Assembly: GCF_039537505.1 (NCBI RefSeq)
Contig: NZ_BAABAQ010000020.1
Coordinates: 71,983-135,982 of the forward strand
DNA length: 64,000 nucleotides
Source of the DNA: Streptosporangium oxazolinicum
GTDB taxonomy: Bacteria; Actinomycetota; Actinomycetes; Streptosporangiales; Streptosporangiaceae
Reading direction: 5' to 3'
Part shown: in pieces, positions 1 through 8,308 of the stretch
How the letters are laid out: the number at the start of each line of letters is the position of its first letter
Numbering within the stretch: the stretch's first letter is position 1
The notes under the pieces: generated by a model
The model's database searches: none
What the model was told of the DNA's origin: nothing
What the model saw: the letters and a program-made list of their open reading frames with translations, nothing else
Position numbers and translations under genes: made by a program

Positions 1-82
1 GGTGGCCGCCGGGCGGGGTGAGGGTGATGTCGATGCCGCCGACCGGTTCGACGGTGAGCTCGTAGTCGGGCAGGCCGGTCAC
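1..82 (-). CDS. Partial gene of the leftward structural operon
   Basis: Only the first 27 codons are present; the gene continues past the left edge. It starts with GTG overlapping the stop of the upstream gene in a GTGA arrangement, the translational coupling usual in phage operons. The visible residues (TGLPDYELTVEPVGGIDITL) look like the start of a beta-rich structural protein, but no family can be named. By position it belongs with the two head/neck-like genes to its right. Confidence 0.6.
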   Translation of the reverse strand, partial: MTGLPDYELTVEPVGGIDITLTPPGGH

Positions 83-462
83 CGGGTGACCTCCGGATCC
101 ACGTACGCCGCGCCCTGGAGCAGCCGCTCCGGTTCCCCGTCGGGGTCTACGAGCTCGAAGTCGTAGACGCCCTGGAGCCACAGCCACAGGGAGGAGACGG
201 CGCCGGGGATGGTCAGAGTGATTTTCCCTGCGGTGCCGTCGATGACGATCGACCCGTTTTCGGTGGTCATCTCGTGCAGCACCGCAGTGTCACGGCCGTG
301 GTTGGGCCGGATCTGGGAACGGGCGGTGAACCCGGTCAGATCGAGCGGCCCGGGGTTCGGCTGGGACTCGGTCGGTTTGCTCCTGAGGGTCATCGGTAGC
401 CGGTACCGCGAACCCTGCGTGATGTGGAGATCGAACTCTGCCGCGCCCATGGCGGACACCAT
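79..462 (-). CDS. Phage structural protein, neck/baseplate-like
   Basis: 127 aa. The pattern LTGFTARSQIR near residue 45, then GKITLTIPG and GVYDFELVDPDG, then a terminal VDPEVTR is typical of small beta-sandwich virion proteins found near the neck or baseplate in many phages; the exact role is not established. An alternative start 12 nt downstream (MGAAEFDL) is possible because no strong ribosome site is seen. It lies 32 nt downstream of the head-morphogenesis-like gene and overlaps the next gene by 4 nt. Confidence 0.6.
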   Translation of the reverse strand: MVSAMGAAEFDLHITQGSRYRLPMTLRSKPTESQPNPGPLDLTGFTARSQIRPNHGRDTAVLHEMTTENGSIVIDGTAGKITLTIPGAVSSLWLWLQGVYDFELVDPDGEPERLLQGAAYVDPEVTR

Positions 463-494
463 GGGCGCGGCCCGGGGTTTGTGTCAGGCTCCGA

Positions 495-1064
495 TCAGGC
501 CCGGCGGCGGGCGACGACCGCAGCCGCGGCGATCGCCATGAAGTGCGTCCCGGAGTCCTGGGAGGAGCCGAACTCCGCTTCGCCGACGCGGTGAAAGACG
601 CATTCCACTCCCCCGTGAACGCGGGTGCCGGTGACGACGGTGGTCGTGGAGCGGGTCGCGGCTGCCAGGGCGCCGGGGATCGTACGGGACTGGCAGTCGC
701 AGTTGATGCGCTGCTCTACGGGCAGCGTCGGATCCCGGGGCGTGCGGGCCAGGTCCACGCCGTCAGTGACTTTCCACCCGCCCACGCGGTTGACCGCCTT
801 ACCGGAGGCGTCACGGCCTTTCCGGACGTACTCCATGGAAGGCAGCTGGTAGGAGAGATTCTCGGGGATCGTCTGCCCATCCGCATGAGCGTGGGAGGGG
901 CGGACGTTCTCGCCGCCGTCGGTGACCCACGTCTTGGCGGCGGGGGCGCGGTCTTTCGCTTCTCGGCTGATGGCGTCGGTGAGGTTGCCTACCTCGCGTC
1001 GAACGGGTCCGGCGGCGAGGCGCTCAGCGAGGCCTGGAGACAGTCGTACTCGGGTGCGTGCCAT
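495..1064 (-). CDS. Minor head / neck-type phage protein
   Basis: 189 aa. The N-terminal third (ISREAKDRAP) resembles HK97 gp10-like neck proteins. The middle carries VRPSHAHADGQ and later RINCDCQ, which resembles the conserved end of SPP1 gp7/Mu gpF-like minor head proteins. The function is inferred as head completion or a head-tail connection. It is first in a leftward operon; a system A promoter copy lies directly upstream and its -10-like box ends 8 nt before the ATG, so the mRNA may be leaderless. It is odd that these genes read opposite to the tail operon 12 kb away. Confidence 0.6.
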   Translation of the reverse strand: MARTRVRLSPGLAERLAAGPVRREVGNLTDAISREAKDRAPAAKTWVTDGGENVRPSHAHADGQTIPENLSYQLPSMEYVRKGRDASGKAVNRVGGWKVTDGVDLARTPRDPTLPVEQRINCDCQSRTIPGALAAATRSTTTVVTGTRVHGGVECVFHRVGEAEFGSSQDSGTHFMAIAAAAVVARRRA

Positions 1065-1072
1065 GGGCCGGG

Positions 1073-1100
1073 AGTGTGGAGGTGCGGGCGGCCTAGTGTC
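1073..1100 (-). promoter_or_regulatory. System A promoter-like motif, copy on minus strand
   Basis: Read leftward: GACACTAGG (1100-1092), 13 nt, then CACACT (1078-1073), then CCCGGCCC and the ATG at 1064. It is the only minus-strand copy found and it faces the only leftward structural operon, which supports a directional promoter. Confidence 0.6.
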
Positions 1101-1153
1101 CGTGTACGGCGCGTACGGTAGCCGGTGCGACGGACGGGGTGTGGGACCGACAC

Positions 1154-1185
1154 GTTCTTAGATTCTTAGATTCTTACGTTCTTAG
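1154..1185. repeat. 8-bp tandem repeat, candidate centromere (parS-like) or ParA operator
   Basis: Four tandem 8-bp units, GTTCTTAG, ATTCTTAG, ATTCTTAC, GTTCTTAG, in an otherwise GC-rich leader about 110 bp upstream of parA. Low-copy plasmids commonly carry iterons just upstream of parA that act as centromere and operator. The array is AT-rich against its surroundings. Function is inferred from position. Confidence 0.65.
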
Positions 1186-1296
1186 AAACCGGGCCGGTGG
1201 TGTTCGGCGTGGCGTGGCTGCAGTTCCTGCGCGCTTATGTCCGACCCCGCTACGATCAGCGCCGTACGACCGCCAAGCAGACTCCAGAGGTCTCAT

Positions 1297-2421
1297 ATGA
1301 CAACCACAACCCCACCCTCCACCGCCCCCGACGATCAAGACGCTGTAGCCGAGGTCGAGCGCATCGTCTCCGAGTGGATGCGCCAGGGCATCACCAACGT
1401 ACGCAATGTGGTCGCGATGATGATGCGCAAGGGGGGCGCGGGCAAGACCACCACGACCCTCCTCATCGCCGACGCTCTCATCCGGTTCGGCCTCAACGTT
1501 CTCATCGTGGACGTGGACCCCCAGGGCAACACTTCCCTCGGGCTCGGCCGGAAAGTCCTGCTGCGCGCCGTTGAAGCCATCATCGGCAAAAACACTCAGC
1601 AAGTGCCCGATGTTGTCACGGTCGTCGAGGTCATCAACTTCGCTGAACCGGGGGTCGCCGACGAGGCGATCCAGATAGTCGAATGGGGCTACGACCCTGA
1701 CGCCGCTTTCAACCGCGGTGGCCCCATGTACCCGGGCAAGGTCGGCAAGATCGGGCTCATCTCCGCGTACGAGGCGCTCGAAGACCTTCCACGGAACTGG
1801 ACGTCGGCCACCGACTACGAGAGGTTGGCATCTGCCCTCCTTCTGCCCGCAGAGCCGGGCGGGATAGCGCCGAACGTCCGCTGGGACGTCGTTCTCCTGG
1901 ATTCGGCTATCGCCAAGCCCATCGGCATCCAGGTGGCCAAGAGCGCCCACCACGTGCTGTTCGTCACCACGGCGCAGATCTTCGGCACAGACGCCATCCC
2001 CAAGACGATGCGCCTGCTCAAGGACGTCCAGGCCAACTACAGGCACGAAGACCTCAACGTGATGGGGCTCTTGTGGAACGAGTACGACGATCGCAAGTCC
2101 ACGGAGCAGAACCTCTCCGAACAGGCTGCTGACGCTCACTCCCAAGGCGTAGAGCATTGGGAAGCGCCTATATGGCCCTACAAGCTCCCAAACCTGACCG
2201 TGGTCAGTAACTCGCACGCGGCGTTCGCGCCGCTCTCAGCGTTTCTTTCTACCTCTGCCGAGCGTAAAACAGCTCGCCGAGTGTGCCAGGTCGCTGAAGC
2301 GGTCGCCTTGCGCGTGCTCGACAACATCCAGCACCCGCAGGCCAGTGCACTCCGCCAGGCGTGGCACGAGGCATGGATAGGCAACGAGAGGACAGCAGTG
2401 ATGCGCGAGGACGTGGCCTGA
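1297..2421 (+). CDS. parA: ParA-type partition ATPase
   Basis: 374 aa. Deviant Walker A KGGAGKT at residues 45-51, A' motif VDVDPQGN at 71-78, and a Walker B-like VVLLDSA near residue 200: the ParA/Soj fold that binds DNA non-specifically and moves plasmid copies along the nucleoid. The chosen ATG has an AGAGG ribosome site; an upstream in-frame start at 1237 is less likely. It is followed without gap by its probable partner (TGATG overlap). An insertion-rich middle (about 90-180) makes it longer than typical ParA. It indicates that the prophage is maintained extrachromosomally. Confidence 0.9.
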   Translation: MTTTTPPSTAPDDQDAVAEVERIVSEWMRQGITNVRNVVAMMMRKGGAGKTTTTLLIADALIRFGLNVLIVDVDPQGNTSLGLGRKVLLRAVEAIIGKNTQQVPDVVTVVEVINFAEPGVADEAIQIVEWGYDPDAAFNRGGPMYPGKVGKIGLISAYEALEDLPRNWTSATDYERLASALLLPAEPGGIAPNVRWDVVLLDSAIAKPIGIQVAKSAHHVLFVTTAQIFGTDAIPKTMRLLKDVQANYRHEDLNVMGLLWNEYDDRKSTEQNLSEQAADAHSQGVEHWEAPIWPYKLPNLTVVSNSHAAFAPLSAFLSTSAERKTARRVCQVAEAVALRVLDNIQHPQASALRQAWHEAWIGNERTAVMREDVA

Positions 2422-3284
2422 TGGCGCAGAGATCGCCTCGTCTTCAGCCGCAGCCCGTTATCGGATTCGGGCAGCTCGTCCCGCCGGTGACTGAGAAGAA
2501 AGCTGAGCCCACGAACGGTCAGGGTTCCGGGCCGGAGGACAACAAGGAGGAGCGCGAGCGCGTTGAGCGGGAGCTCGCCGAGCAGGCGCAGGCCGAGGAG
2601 CGCGAGCGCGTCGAGCGGGAAGAGCACAAGCGCCAGGAGCAGGAGAAGCGCGAGCGCGTCGAGCGGGAGCTGGCCGAGGAGGAAAAGGCCGAGCAGCGCG
2701 AGCGTGAGGAGCGGGAGCAGGCTGCGCGGGAGCAGGTCGAGCGGGAGCTGGCCGAGCAACAGCGGATCGCGCGAGAGCTCGCCGAGCAGGAGGAGCGGCG
2801 CGAGCGCGAAGAAGCGAGGAAGACCAGGCGGGCAGGAAGGTCCCGGGGCCGGGCGCCGGCGGCGGTGCGGCCGACGACGGAGAAGGACTGCAAGGGCGAC
2901 CCGCGGGTCAAGCACACCCTGGCGGTCCTGGATGACGTCCAGGCGCGCCTGTTCGCGCTCCAGCTCGACGAGACGATGGCCACCGGCCGCGAGAGGCCGA
3001 TGTGGCCGCACGTGGACGCCGCGCTCGCCGAGCTCCACCCGGACAAGAAGCCCGACCTGTCGGCGTGGGCCGAGCGCGCCGAGGAGCTCCTGGAGCACGA
3101 CTCGGACCGCTTCACGCCGTTCGGGCCGCTCATGCGGACCTCCACCCGCACCGCCATCCGTACCTTGCGGGTGCGGTTGAAGGCGGCCGGGGTCCGGCCC
3201 TCCCAGCATCATGTGGTGACGGCCGCGATTGTGGCTTACCTGGACGCGTGGGACGCCCAGGGCAGGAAGGTGCCCGACGCCTGA
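2421..3284 (+). CDS. ParA partner: highly charged helix plus C-terminal DNA-binding-like domain
   Basis: 287 aa. Residues 40-135 are almost wholly E, R, K, Q and A in an ERERVERELAE pattern, predicting a long coiled coil or single alpha-helix. A basic linker (TRRAGRSRGR) follows, then a globular C-terminal domain (about 165-280) with helices such as TAIRTLRVRLKAAG. It does not show classical ParB motifs. Overlapping the parA stop, it is inferred to be the centromere-binding adaptor. The repeat-rich DNA coding for the helix could be prone to length change. Confidence 0.65.
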   Translation: MAQRSPRLQPQPVIGFGQLVPPVTEKKAEPTNGQGSGPEDNKEERERVERELAEQAQAEERERVEREEHKRQEQEKRERVERELAEEEKAEQREREEREQAAREQVERELAEQQRIARELAEQEERREREEARKTRRAGRSRGRAPAAVRPTTEKDCKGDPRVKHTLAVLDDVQARLFALQLDETMATGRERPMWPHVDAALAELHPDKKPDLSAWAERAEELLEHDSDRFTPFGPLMRTSTRTAIRTLRVRLKAAGVRPSQHHVVTAAIVAYLDAWDAQGRKVPDA

Positions 3285-3300
3285 GACCTCGGGCAAGCAG

Positions 3301-3335
3301 AAGGGGCCGGCCACCATGATGGTGGCCGGCCCCTT
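3301..3335. terminator. Bidirectional terminator between convergent genes
   Basis: Perfect 15-bp stem (AAGGGGCCGGCCACC and its complement) with a 5-nt loop, between the stop of the parA partner and the stop of the leftward spread gene. Confidence 0.8.
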
Positions 3336-3347
3336 CGTGTTCCTGGT

Positions 3348-4787
3348 CTAGTTGGGATCACCGCCCCCCACGGGGGCGTACTCGTACTCGGTCAGGTCGT
3401 TCACCGCCTGGCGACTGATGCTGCGGGGAGGGGGGATCACCCCCTCTGTCGTTGAGGTGTAGCCGTGCTCCTCGCGGTACTTGCCGGCGTACCGGCTCAA
3501 TGTGGCCGGAGAGACGCCGATTTCTTTCGCGAGGGACCGGACGGGCACTTCTCCGGTCGGGCTGATGTTCGCGGCGATGGCGGCGTGGATGTCCTCTCTG
3601 GTCGGCTTGCCGTCGCCGTTCTGGTGGGGCTTGCCGGTGTTTCGGCCGTTCGCGCCGTTGGTGTTTCGGCGCTCTATCCGAGGGGTGTTCCGGCCGTTCC
3701 GTGCGGGGTGTTCCACCGGGTGTTCCACTGGGGTGTGAAACACCATCCGAGTGGTCCGCACGGGGTGTTTCACCGGCTGTTCCACGACCGTTTCGTGAAA
3801 CAGGATGCGGGTGTTTCGCACCGGCTGTTCCACGGGGGCGTGGAAGATCATGCGGGTGTTTCGCGCTGGCTGTTCCGCAGGCTGTTCCACGTCGGGGAGT
3901 CCCAGGTCAGCGCGTGTTGCACCCGCGAGGGTCGTGAGGAGAACGGAGCCGCTGCGCGAGGCGATGATCTGTTCCAGCAGGGCGCGCCGGTCGGTGTTTC
4001 GGGTGAGGTCGAGGTCGCGTTCCGCGGCCCGGTACACCCGTTCCATGCGCCACCGGCGGAAGGTGTTCCACCGGGTGTCCCACCAGGTGTTTCGCCGGGT
4101 GTTTCGCTGGGCGGCGCGGGCGTACCGGATCGTCGCGTCGGCGACCTTGGTCAGCCTTATGTGGACCTCGGCGTCTTCGGTCGCGGAGGCCCGCGCGGTG
4201 AGCAGGCCGAGCCGCGTGAGGAGGTACTCGGGCGTCCACTTCCACCGGGATTCGGACTGGGGCCGATCGGCCTTGCCGCGCTCGTTTTGGAGGGCGTAGT
4301 GCCACAGGATCGCGCCGACGATCGGGGTGATGGCCCGCACGAGGGAAACGCCGGGGTTGCCGGAGGCGAGGGTGCTGGAGGAGGCGATGACGGATGACAA
4401 TCCGGCGAGCAGCCACGTCATGCGGATGGCCGGGCCCGGGTCCTGGTCGTTGTCGATGGCTTCCTTGGCGCGCAGGGCGAATGCCAGGAGCGGCCCTTCG
4501 AGCAGGCCGACACTCAGCCAGGGTAGCCAGGGCACGTCAGGGGCGGCCTGGTGGACAACCTCGAAGACGCCCTCGCCGGAGACGATGAGGGCGGCGCCGG
4601 CGCAGATCCGGGTGACGAGGTCGGCCAGGGATCGGCGCGGCTTGTCCACCTGCCGTTTCTTGGGGAACAACATGCGCTTGACCAGCAATAACACCCCGGA
4701 CAGCAGGACGACAGCGCCCGCGCCGACCGCAGCCCAGTGGTACGGGGTGAGGTCGGGGAGCAGCGTCAACCAGTCCACTTCAGTCAC
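3348..4787 (-). CDS. SpdB-like plasmid spread membrane protein with repeat region and HTH
   Basis: 479 aa. About five hydrophobic segments occupy residues 15-165 (for example AVVLLSGVLLLV and LLEGPLLAFAL), like the DUF2637/SpdB proteins that help plasmids spread between hyphal compartments after TraB transfer. Residues about 225-250 are rich in RNT/WNT pairs. Residues about 300-370 hold four imperfect units of the type EQPVRNTRxxFH. The C-terminus (about 400-440) has a helix-turn-helix (VRSLAKEIGVSPATLSRYAGKY). A membrane domain fused to a DNA-binding domain suggests tethering or autoregulation. A TGTCCA iteron array lies just upstream. Confidence 0.65.
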   Translation of the reverse strand: MTEVDWLTLLPDLTPYHWAAVGAGAVVLLSGVLLLVKRMLFPKKRQVDKPRRSLADLVTRICAGAALIVSGEGVFEVVHQAAPDVPWLPWLSVGLLEGPLLAFALRAKEAIDNDQDPGPAIRMTWLLAGLSSVIASSSTLASGNPGVSLVRAITPIVGAILWHYALQNERGKADRPQSESRWKWTPEYLLTRLGLLTARASATEDAEVHIRLTKVADATIRYARAAQRNTRRNTWWDTRWNTFRRWRMERVYRAAERDLDLTRNTDRRALLEQIIASRSGSVLLTTLAGATRADLGLPDVEQPAEQPARNTRMIFHAPVEQPVRNTRILFHETVVEQPVKHPVRTTRMVFHTPVEHPVEHPARNGRNTPRIERRNTNGANGRNTGKPHQNGDGKPTREDIHAAIAANISPTGEVPVRSLAKEIGVSPATLSRYAGKYREEHGYTSTTEGVIPPPRSISRQAVNDLTEYEYAPVGGGDPN

Positions 4788-4804
4788 TTTCTGTCACCTT
4801 TGAA

Positions 4805-4864
4805 TGTCCAACGGGATGTCCACGAGATGTCCACGGGGGGTGTCCAAGAGGGGCTGTTTGGACA
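4805..4864. repeat. TGTCCA iteron array
   Basis: TGTCCA occurs at 4805, 4817, 4828 and 4841 (spacing 11-13 bp) with an inverted TGGACA at 4859. The array sits between the end of the TraB gene and the start of the SpdB-like gene, as expected for an operator or a transfer site. The binding protein is unknown; the HTH of the SpdB-like protein is one candidate. Confidence 0.55.
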
Positions 4865-4901
4865 CCCCCTCCCCTACGCGCGTGCGCGTGCGCGTGTGGA
4901 G

Positions 4902-7244
4902 TCAGGGGGTGGGAGGGGGCGGGCCAGGGGCAGAGCAGCTATCACGGGATGTGACCGAGGGGGCGGGAGGGGGAGCCACTCCCCCACTGGATCCGTCTTT
5001 CTGCCGGGGAGCCTCGGCGGGACTCCCCTGGTCGCTGGAGGGGCTCTGAGGGGGGATCCGCAGGTCGGGGTCGGTGTCGGCGGGGTGTGTGTCGGCTGGG
5101 TCTCCCCCGCCGGTTCGCCTGTTGCGGATGTCGGCCTCCCCCGCGCGAACGCCCAAAACCATGTCCCGCTCCCCCGTCACCAGAGTTCGCCATTTGCCGT
5201 GGCCGTCCGATTCGATGAGCCCGCGGTCCACCCAGGCATTGCGCCGGTAGGTGGCCCACTGGCGGGCGCGTGGCGCGGCGGCCTGGTTGGAGGCGGAGGT
5301 GGTCACCATGGGGGAGGAGAGGTGGAGTTCGGCCATGGTGCGTAGCGACTCGTCGGTGATGCTGGCCAGGGTGAGCTCGACGGCGGGGGCGGCGGGCGTC
5401 TGGTCGTCGTCGAGGTGTTCGACGACGACCACGCGGCCGGTCTTGGACGTCGCGGCGGCGGCGCGGGCCGGGGTTTTGGCCGCGTGGAGGCGGGCGCTCT
5501 CCAGGCGGGCCCGGGTGGCGTAGACCTGCCCGCGCTGCTTCTCGGTGGCGTACGGCATGAGGTGGTCTTCCATGTCGTCCCACCGGTCGCCGTAGTGCGG
5601 GAGGGCGGCGGCGGTGCTGGCCTCCATGACGGGGGTGAGGTGGGCGGTGTCGGCGGCGGCCTGGCCGAGCATGGCGTCGGTCACCTCGGGGGTGTAGAGC
5701 AGCTCGGTGTGGTTGCTGCCGGACTGCTGGGTGAGGAACACGCCGGTCGGCAGGAGGGTCGTGTCGTAGCGGTTCCACCGCTTCAACAGGTGCTGGGCGT
5801 CGGCGGGGGAGGCGGTGCGTCCGGCGTAGCGGCGGTTGAACAGCGGCAGCAGGGCCGGGTGCAGGGAGTCCTGGGAGAGGTACTGAGCGGCGGCCTCCAT
5901 GCCGACGCCGAGTGCACGCCCCTTGCCGCCGATGTTCTTGGCCGAGGCGATGGCGTCGGCGTTGGCCGGTGCTTTGCCCAGCAGGGTGGAGACCTCGTCG
6001 CCGATGATGAGGATCCCGGGCCGCTTCGTGTTGAGCGACAGCAGCTGGTTGTCGTCGGCGGTGAGCAGGCGCCCGCGCAGGGGGATGGCGGCGGCGCCGT
6101 CGGCGAGGATCCGGGCGGCGGCCTCGGGGGTGGTGGCGATCGGCCGGTCTAGGCGCGGCATGAGGTGCGCATACGTCAGGCCGTCGTTCTTGAGGTCGAT
6201 GCACCAGATGAGGACGTCACCGCAGTAGGCGCGCATGTAGGCGATCAGGCGCAGCAGGTTCGACTTCGCCGAGCCGGACTCGCCGCCGTACAGGCCGCGC
6301 GTCATGCCGTGGCCGGGCGCGTACTGGACGACGTAGACGTCGCTGCCCTCGTCGTTGATGCCGACCCACACCGCTTCGTAGATCGAGGTGGGCATCTGGG
6401 GTGGGGCGAACTTCACCTTCCGGGCGGCGATCTTCCCCTCTGACCAGACCAGCAGCACCCGCCCGGCGGACGTGCTGGTCGGGTCGGGGATGACCTCGCG
6501 GACGCTGTTTTCGGGCCACTGCATCTCGACCTCGATGCCGGTGCGCAGCTTGTCCAGCTTGGCCCGGGTGGTGCCCGAGACTCGCAAGGGAAAATCGACG
6601 CGGCCGTTGCCGTGCACGATCGGCCGGGCGGCCAGGGTGATGCTGGCGGCGCTGAGCTGCGCTACGACGCCGGGCAGGGTCGCCGACCAGTTGCGGACCC
6701 GCAGGCGCAGGTGGCGCCAGGCCCGCGCGGGCTTGGACAGGCCCCACACCGTGTGGATCACGATGAGCAGCACCGCCCATGTGATCGCGACGGGCTGGCT
6801 GATCGGGCCCGCCGTGGCGGCGGCCGTGGCCCACGCCGCCGCGGCGGCGGCGGCGCCGGTCACGGCCAGGCGGTCGTAGGGGAGCGGGTTGGTGCGGCCG
6901 AGTTGCTGGTACAGGCCCGCGACGACTCCGGCGCAGGCGGCGCCGAGCGCTAGGACGCTCCACCAGGCCATGCCGGTCAGGCCGAGCAGCAGCAGGTGCA
7001 TGACGGTGGAGGTGACGTACAGGGCGAGCGCACCCCACCACGTGACGTGCAGGTCGCGGTGGCGGAGCAGCCGCCGGGCGAGGCGGCGCAGCAGCGCGAG
7101 CAGGAGTTCAGCGATCTTGCGGGCGATCCACCGCAGCAGCCACCGCAGGGCCCGCGCGAGCAGGCCCGGCGTGGCGGGCTCGCGCGTGGCCAGCGCCGTA
7201 CCGGCCGGGGGCGGCTCGGCGGCGGGGGGCTGCTTGGGGGACAC
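4902..7244 (-). CDS. traB: TraB/FtsK-family DNA translocase (conjugal transfer)
   Basis: 780 aa. A basic, amphipathic N-terminus is followed by several membrane segments (about 65-175). The FtsK/SpoIIIE ATPase domain has Walker A GGESGSAKS near residue 320 and Walker B ILIIGDEVS near 415. A winged-helix-like region follows at about 630-690 (TYRRNAWVDRGLIESDGHGKW), then a Pro-rich tail. In mycelial actinomycetes a single TraB-type ring translocase moves double-stranded plasmid DNA between cells, and the adjacent spread genes fit that system. A role in chromosome or phage DNA segregation is possible but less likely in this context. Confidence 0.8.
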   Translation of the reverse strand: MSPKQPPAAEPPPAGTALATREPATPGLLARALRWLLRWIARKIAELLLALLRRLARRLLRHRDLHVTWWGALALYVTSTVMHLLLLGLTGMAWWSVLALGAACAGVVAGLYQQLGRTNPLPYDRLAVTGAAAAAAAWATAAATAGPISQPVAITWAVLLIVIHTVWGLSKPARAWRHLRLRVRNWSATLPGVVAQLSAASITLAARPIVHGNGRVDFPLRVSGTTRAKLDKLRTGIEVEMQWPENSVREVIPDPTSTSAGRVLLVWSEGKIAARKVKFAPPQMPTSIYEAVWVGINDEGSDVYVVQYAPGHGMTRGLYGGESGSAKSNLLRLIAYMRAYCGDVLIWCIDLKNDGLTYAHLMPRLDRPIATTPEAAARILADGAAAIPLRGRLLTADDNQLLSLNTKRPGILIIGDEVSTLLGKAPANADAIASAKNIGGKGRALGVGMEAAAQYLSQDSLHPALLPLFNRRYAGRTASPADAQHLLKRWNRYDTTLLPTGVFLTQQSGSNHTELLYTPEVTDAMLGQAAADTAHLTPVMEASTAAALPHYGDRWDDMEDHLMPYATEKQRGQVYATRARLESARLHAAKTPARAAAATSKTGRVVVVEHLDDDQTPAAPAVELTLASITDESLRTMAELHLSSPMVTTSASNQAAAPRARQWATYRRNAWVDRGLIESDGHGKWRTLVTGERDMVLGVRAGEADIRNRRTGGGDPADTHPADTDPDLRIPPQSPSSDQGSPAEAPRQKDGSSGGVAPPPAPSVTSRDSCSAPGPPPPTP

Positions 7245-7289
7245 GCTCGGGGAACTCCTCGTCTCAGGTGCGGGGTGGTCGGGGCGGGG

Positions 7290-7586
7290 TCAGCCGATGG
7301 TCCAGGGCTTGCCGGAGTCGGCGGCGGCGCGGGCGTCGGCGGCGATCTGCTCGGCGACGCGGCGCTCATCGCCGCGCAGCCGCCGGGCGGCCTGGGTGAG
7401 GGAGGCGGCGGCCTGTTCGGCTTCCTCACCGCGCAGGGTCCGCGGGCCGGTGCCCTCGCGCATGGCCGCCAGCAGCTGGGCGGCGCCGGTGGAGTTGTTG
7501 CCGCCCTTCTTCGTGATCTTCTCGGCGAGCTGGGCGGTGAAGCCGCAGGGTCGGGTACCGGCGTTGTCGCCGAAGCGAATCCCCAT
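7290..7586 (-). CDS. Small hypothetical protein of the transfer operon
   Basis: 98 aa, Ala-rich and mostly helical (EEAEQAAASLTQAARRL), ending in GKPWTIG. The family was not recognised with confidence. It sits 45 nt upstream of traB in the same leftward run, so it is probably cotranscribed. No membrane segment or motif is seen. Confidence 0.6.
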   Translation of the reverse strand: MGIRFGDNAGTRPCGFTAQLAEKITKKGGNNSTGAAQLLAAMREGTGPRTLRGEEAEQAAASLTQAARRLRGDERRVAEQIAADARAAADSGKPWTIG

Positions 7587-7604
7587 GATCTGGGTCCTTC
7601 CTGG

Positions 7605-7763
7605 TCAGGGGGAGTCGGAGGAGGGGGCGGGCGGGAAGGAGCCGAATGCCTGCTCCATCTCGGCGTTCACCTTGCGCGAGCGCTTCACGGTGAAGGTGAG
7701 CAGCGCGGCGAGGATCAGGAGCAGGGCGGCGGTGATGAGGACGACGACGCCGGTGGGGGACAT
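7605..7763 (-). CDS. Single-pass membrane microprotein
   Basis: 52 aa. Residues 5-25 form one strongly hydrophobic helix (GVVVLITAALLLILAALL), followed by basic TVKRSRK, which predicts the C-terminus inside. It lies between two transfer-operon genes in the same direction, a place where Streptomyces plasmids often carry small Spd proteins. No family is assigned. Confidence 0.6.
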   Translation of the reverse strand: MSPTGVVVLITAALLLILAALLTFTVKRSRKVNAEMEQAFGSFPPAPSSDSP

Positions 7764-7781
7764 GGTGGGGGGCCTCCGGGT

Positions 7782-8132
7782 TCAGGCGGGGACGGGGGTG
7801 AGTTCGGGGGAGGGGGCGGGGCGGCGCAGGGCCAGGCGGTCGATCTGCCAGGCGAACGCGAGCGTGGCGATGGCCAGGGCGCCGCTGGTGTGCGCGATGG
7901 CCCACAGCCCCCAGGCCACGACCATGAGGCCGACGACGACGAACGCGCAGACGGCGGTGATCAGGGCCCAGCCGTAGCCGATGGAGTCGAGGGCTTCGGA
8001 GATGTCGTCCAGGTCGTAGGCGTCTTCGTAGTCGCGGGCGGGCCGGCCGGAGGCGATGAAGACGACCAGCAGCCCGGCGAGGTAGAGCCACAGGGGGTGA
8101 GTGCCGGTGAGGTGCTGCAGGAAGGCGTTCAT
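7782..8132 (-). CDS. Small multi-pass membrane protein, Spd-like
   Basis: 116 aa with three hydrophobic stretches (about 14-28, 55-75 and 78-95) separated by an acidic loop (DYEDAYDLDDISE). It is first in the leftward transfer run and divergent from the gntR-type gene, with the repeat operator between them, so repression by that regulator is likely. A spread function is inferred from size, topology and position only. Confidence 0.6.
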   Translation of the reverse strand: MNAFLQHLTGTHPLWLYLAGLLVVFIASGRPARDYEDAYDLDDISEALDSIGYGWALITAVCAFVVVGLMVVAWGLWAIAHTSGALAIATLAFAWQIDRLALRRPAPSPELTPVPA

Positions 8133-8160
8133 TGGCAGGTGCCTCCTTCGGGCTGGCCGC

Positions 8161-8198
8161 TTGTTGCCGTCTTGTCTAACCTGTATAACGTGTATAAC
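8161..8198 (+). promoter_or_regulatory. gntR promoter with three 9-bp operator repeats
   Basis: TTGTTG (8161-8166), 17 nt, then TATAAC (8184-8189) forms a good vegetative promoter. Overlapping it are three tandem 9-bp units: TGTCTAAC at 8173, TGTATAAC at 8182 and TGTATAAC at 8191. HutC-type GntR regulators bind GT-N-TA-N-AC-like sites, so autoregulation and control of the divergent transfer genes is inferred. Confidence 0.7.
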
Positions 8199-8308
8199 CA
8201 GACTGAATCATGGAAGGCGAATCTGTGTCAACCTCAACCCTTGCTGGCACACTGGCGGCGGACTGTAGCGATGGCCCGCTGGACAGCGGCGCGATGGAGG
8301 TGTGCTCA

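Noticed and set aside
1174..3317. Long leftward frames opposite parA and its partner
   Set aside because: Mirror frames of high-GC coding DNA; no ribosome sites or domain patterns, and the plus-strand genes have clear motifs.
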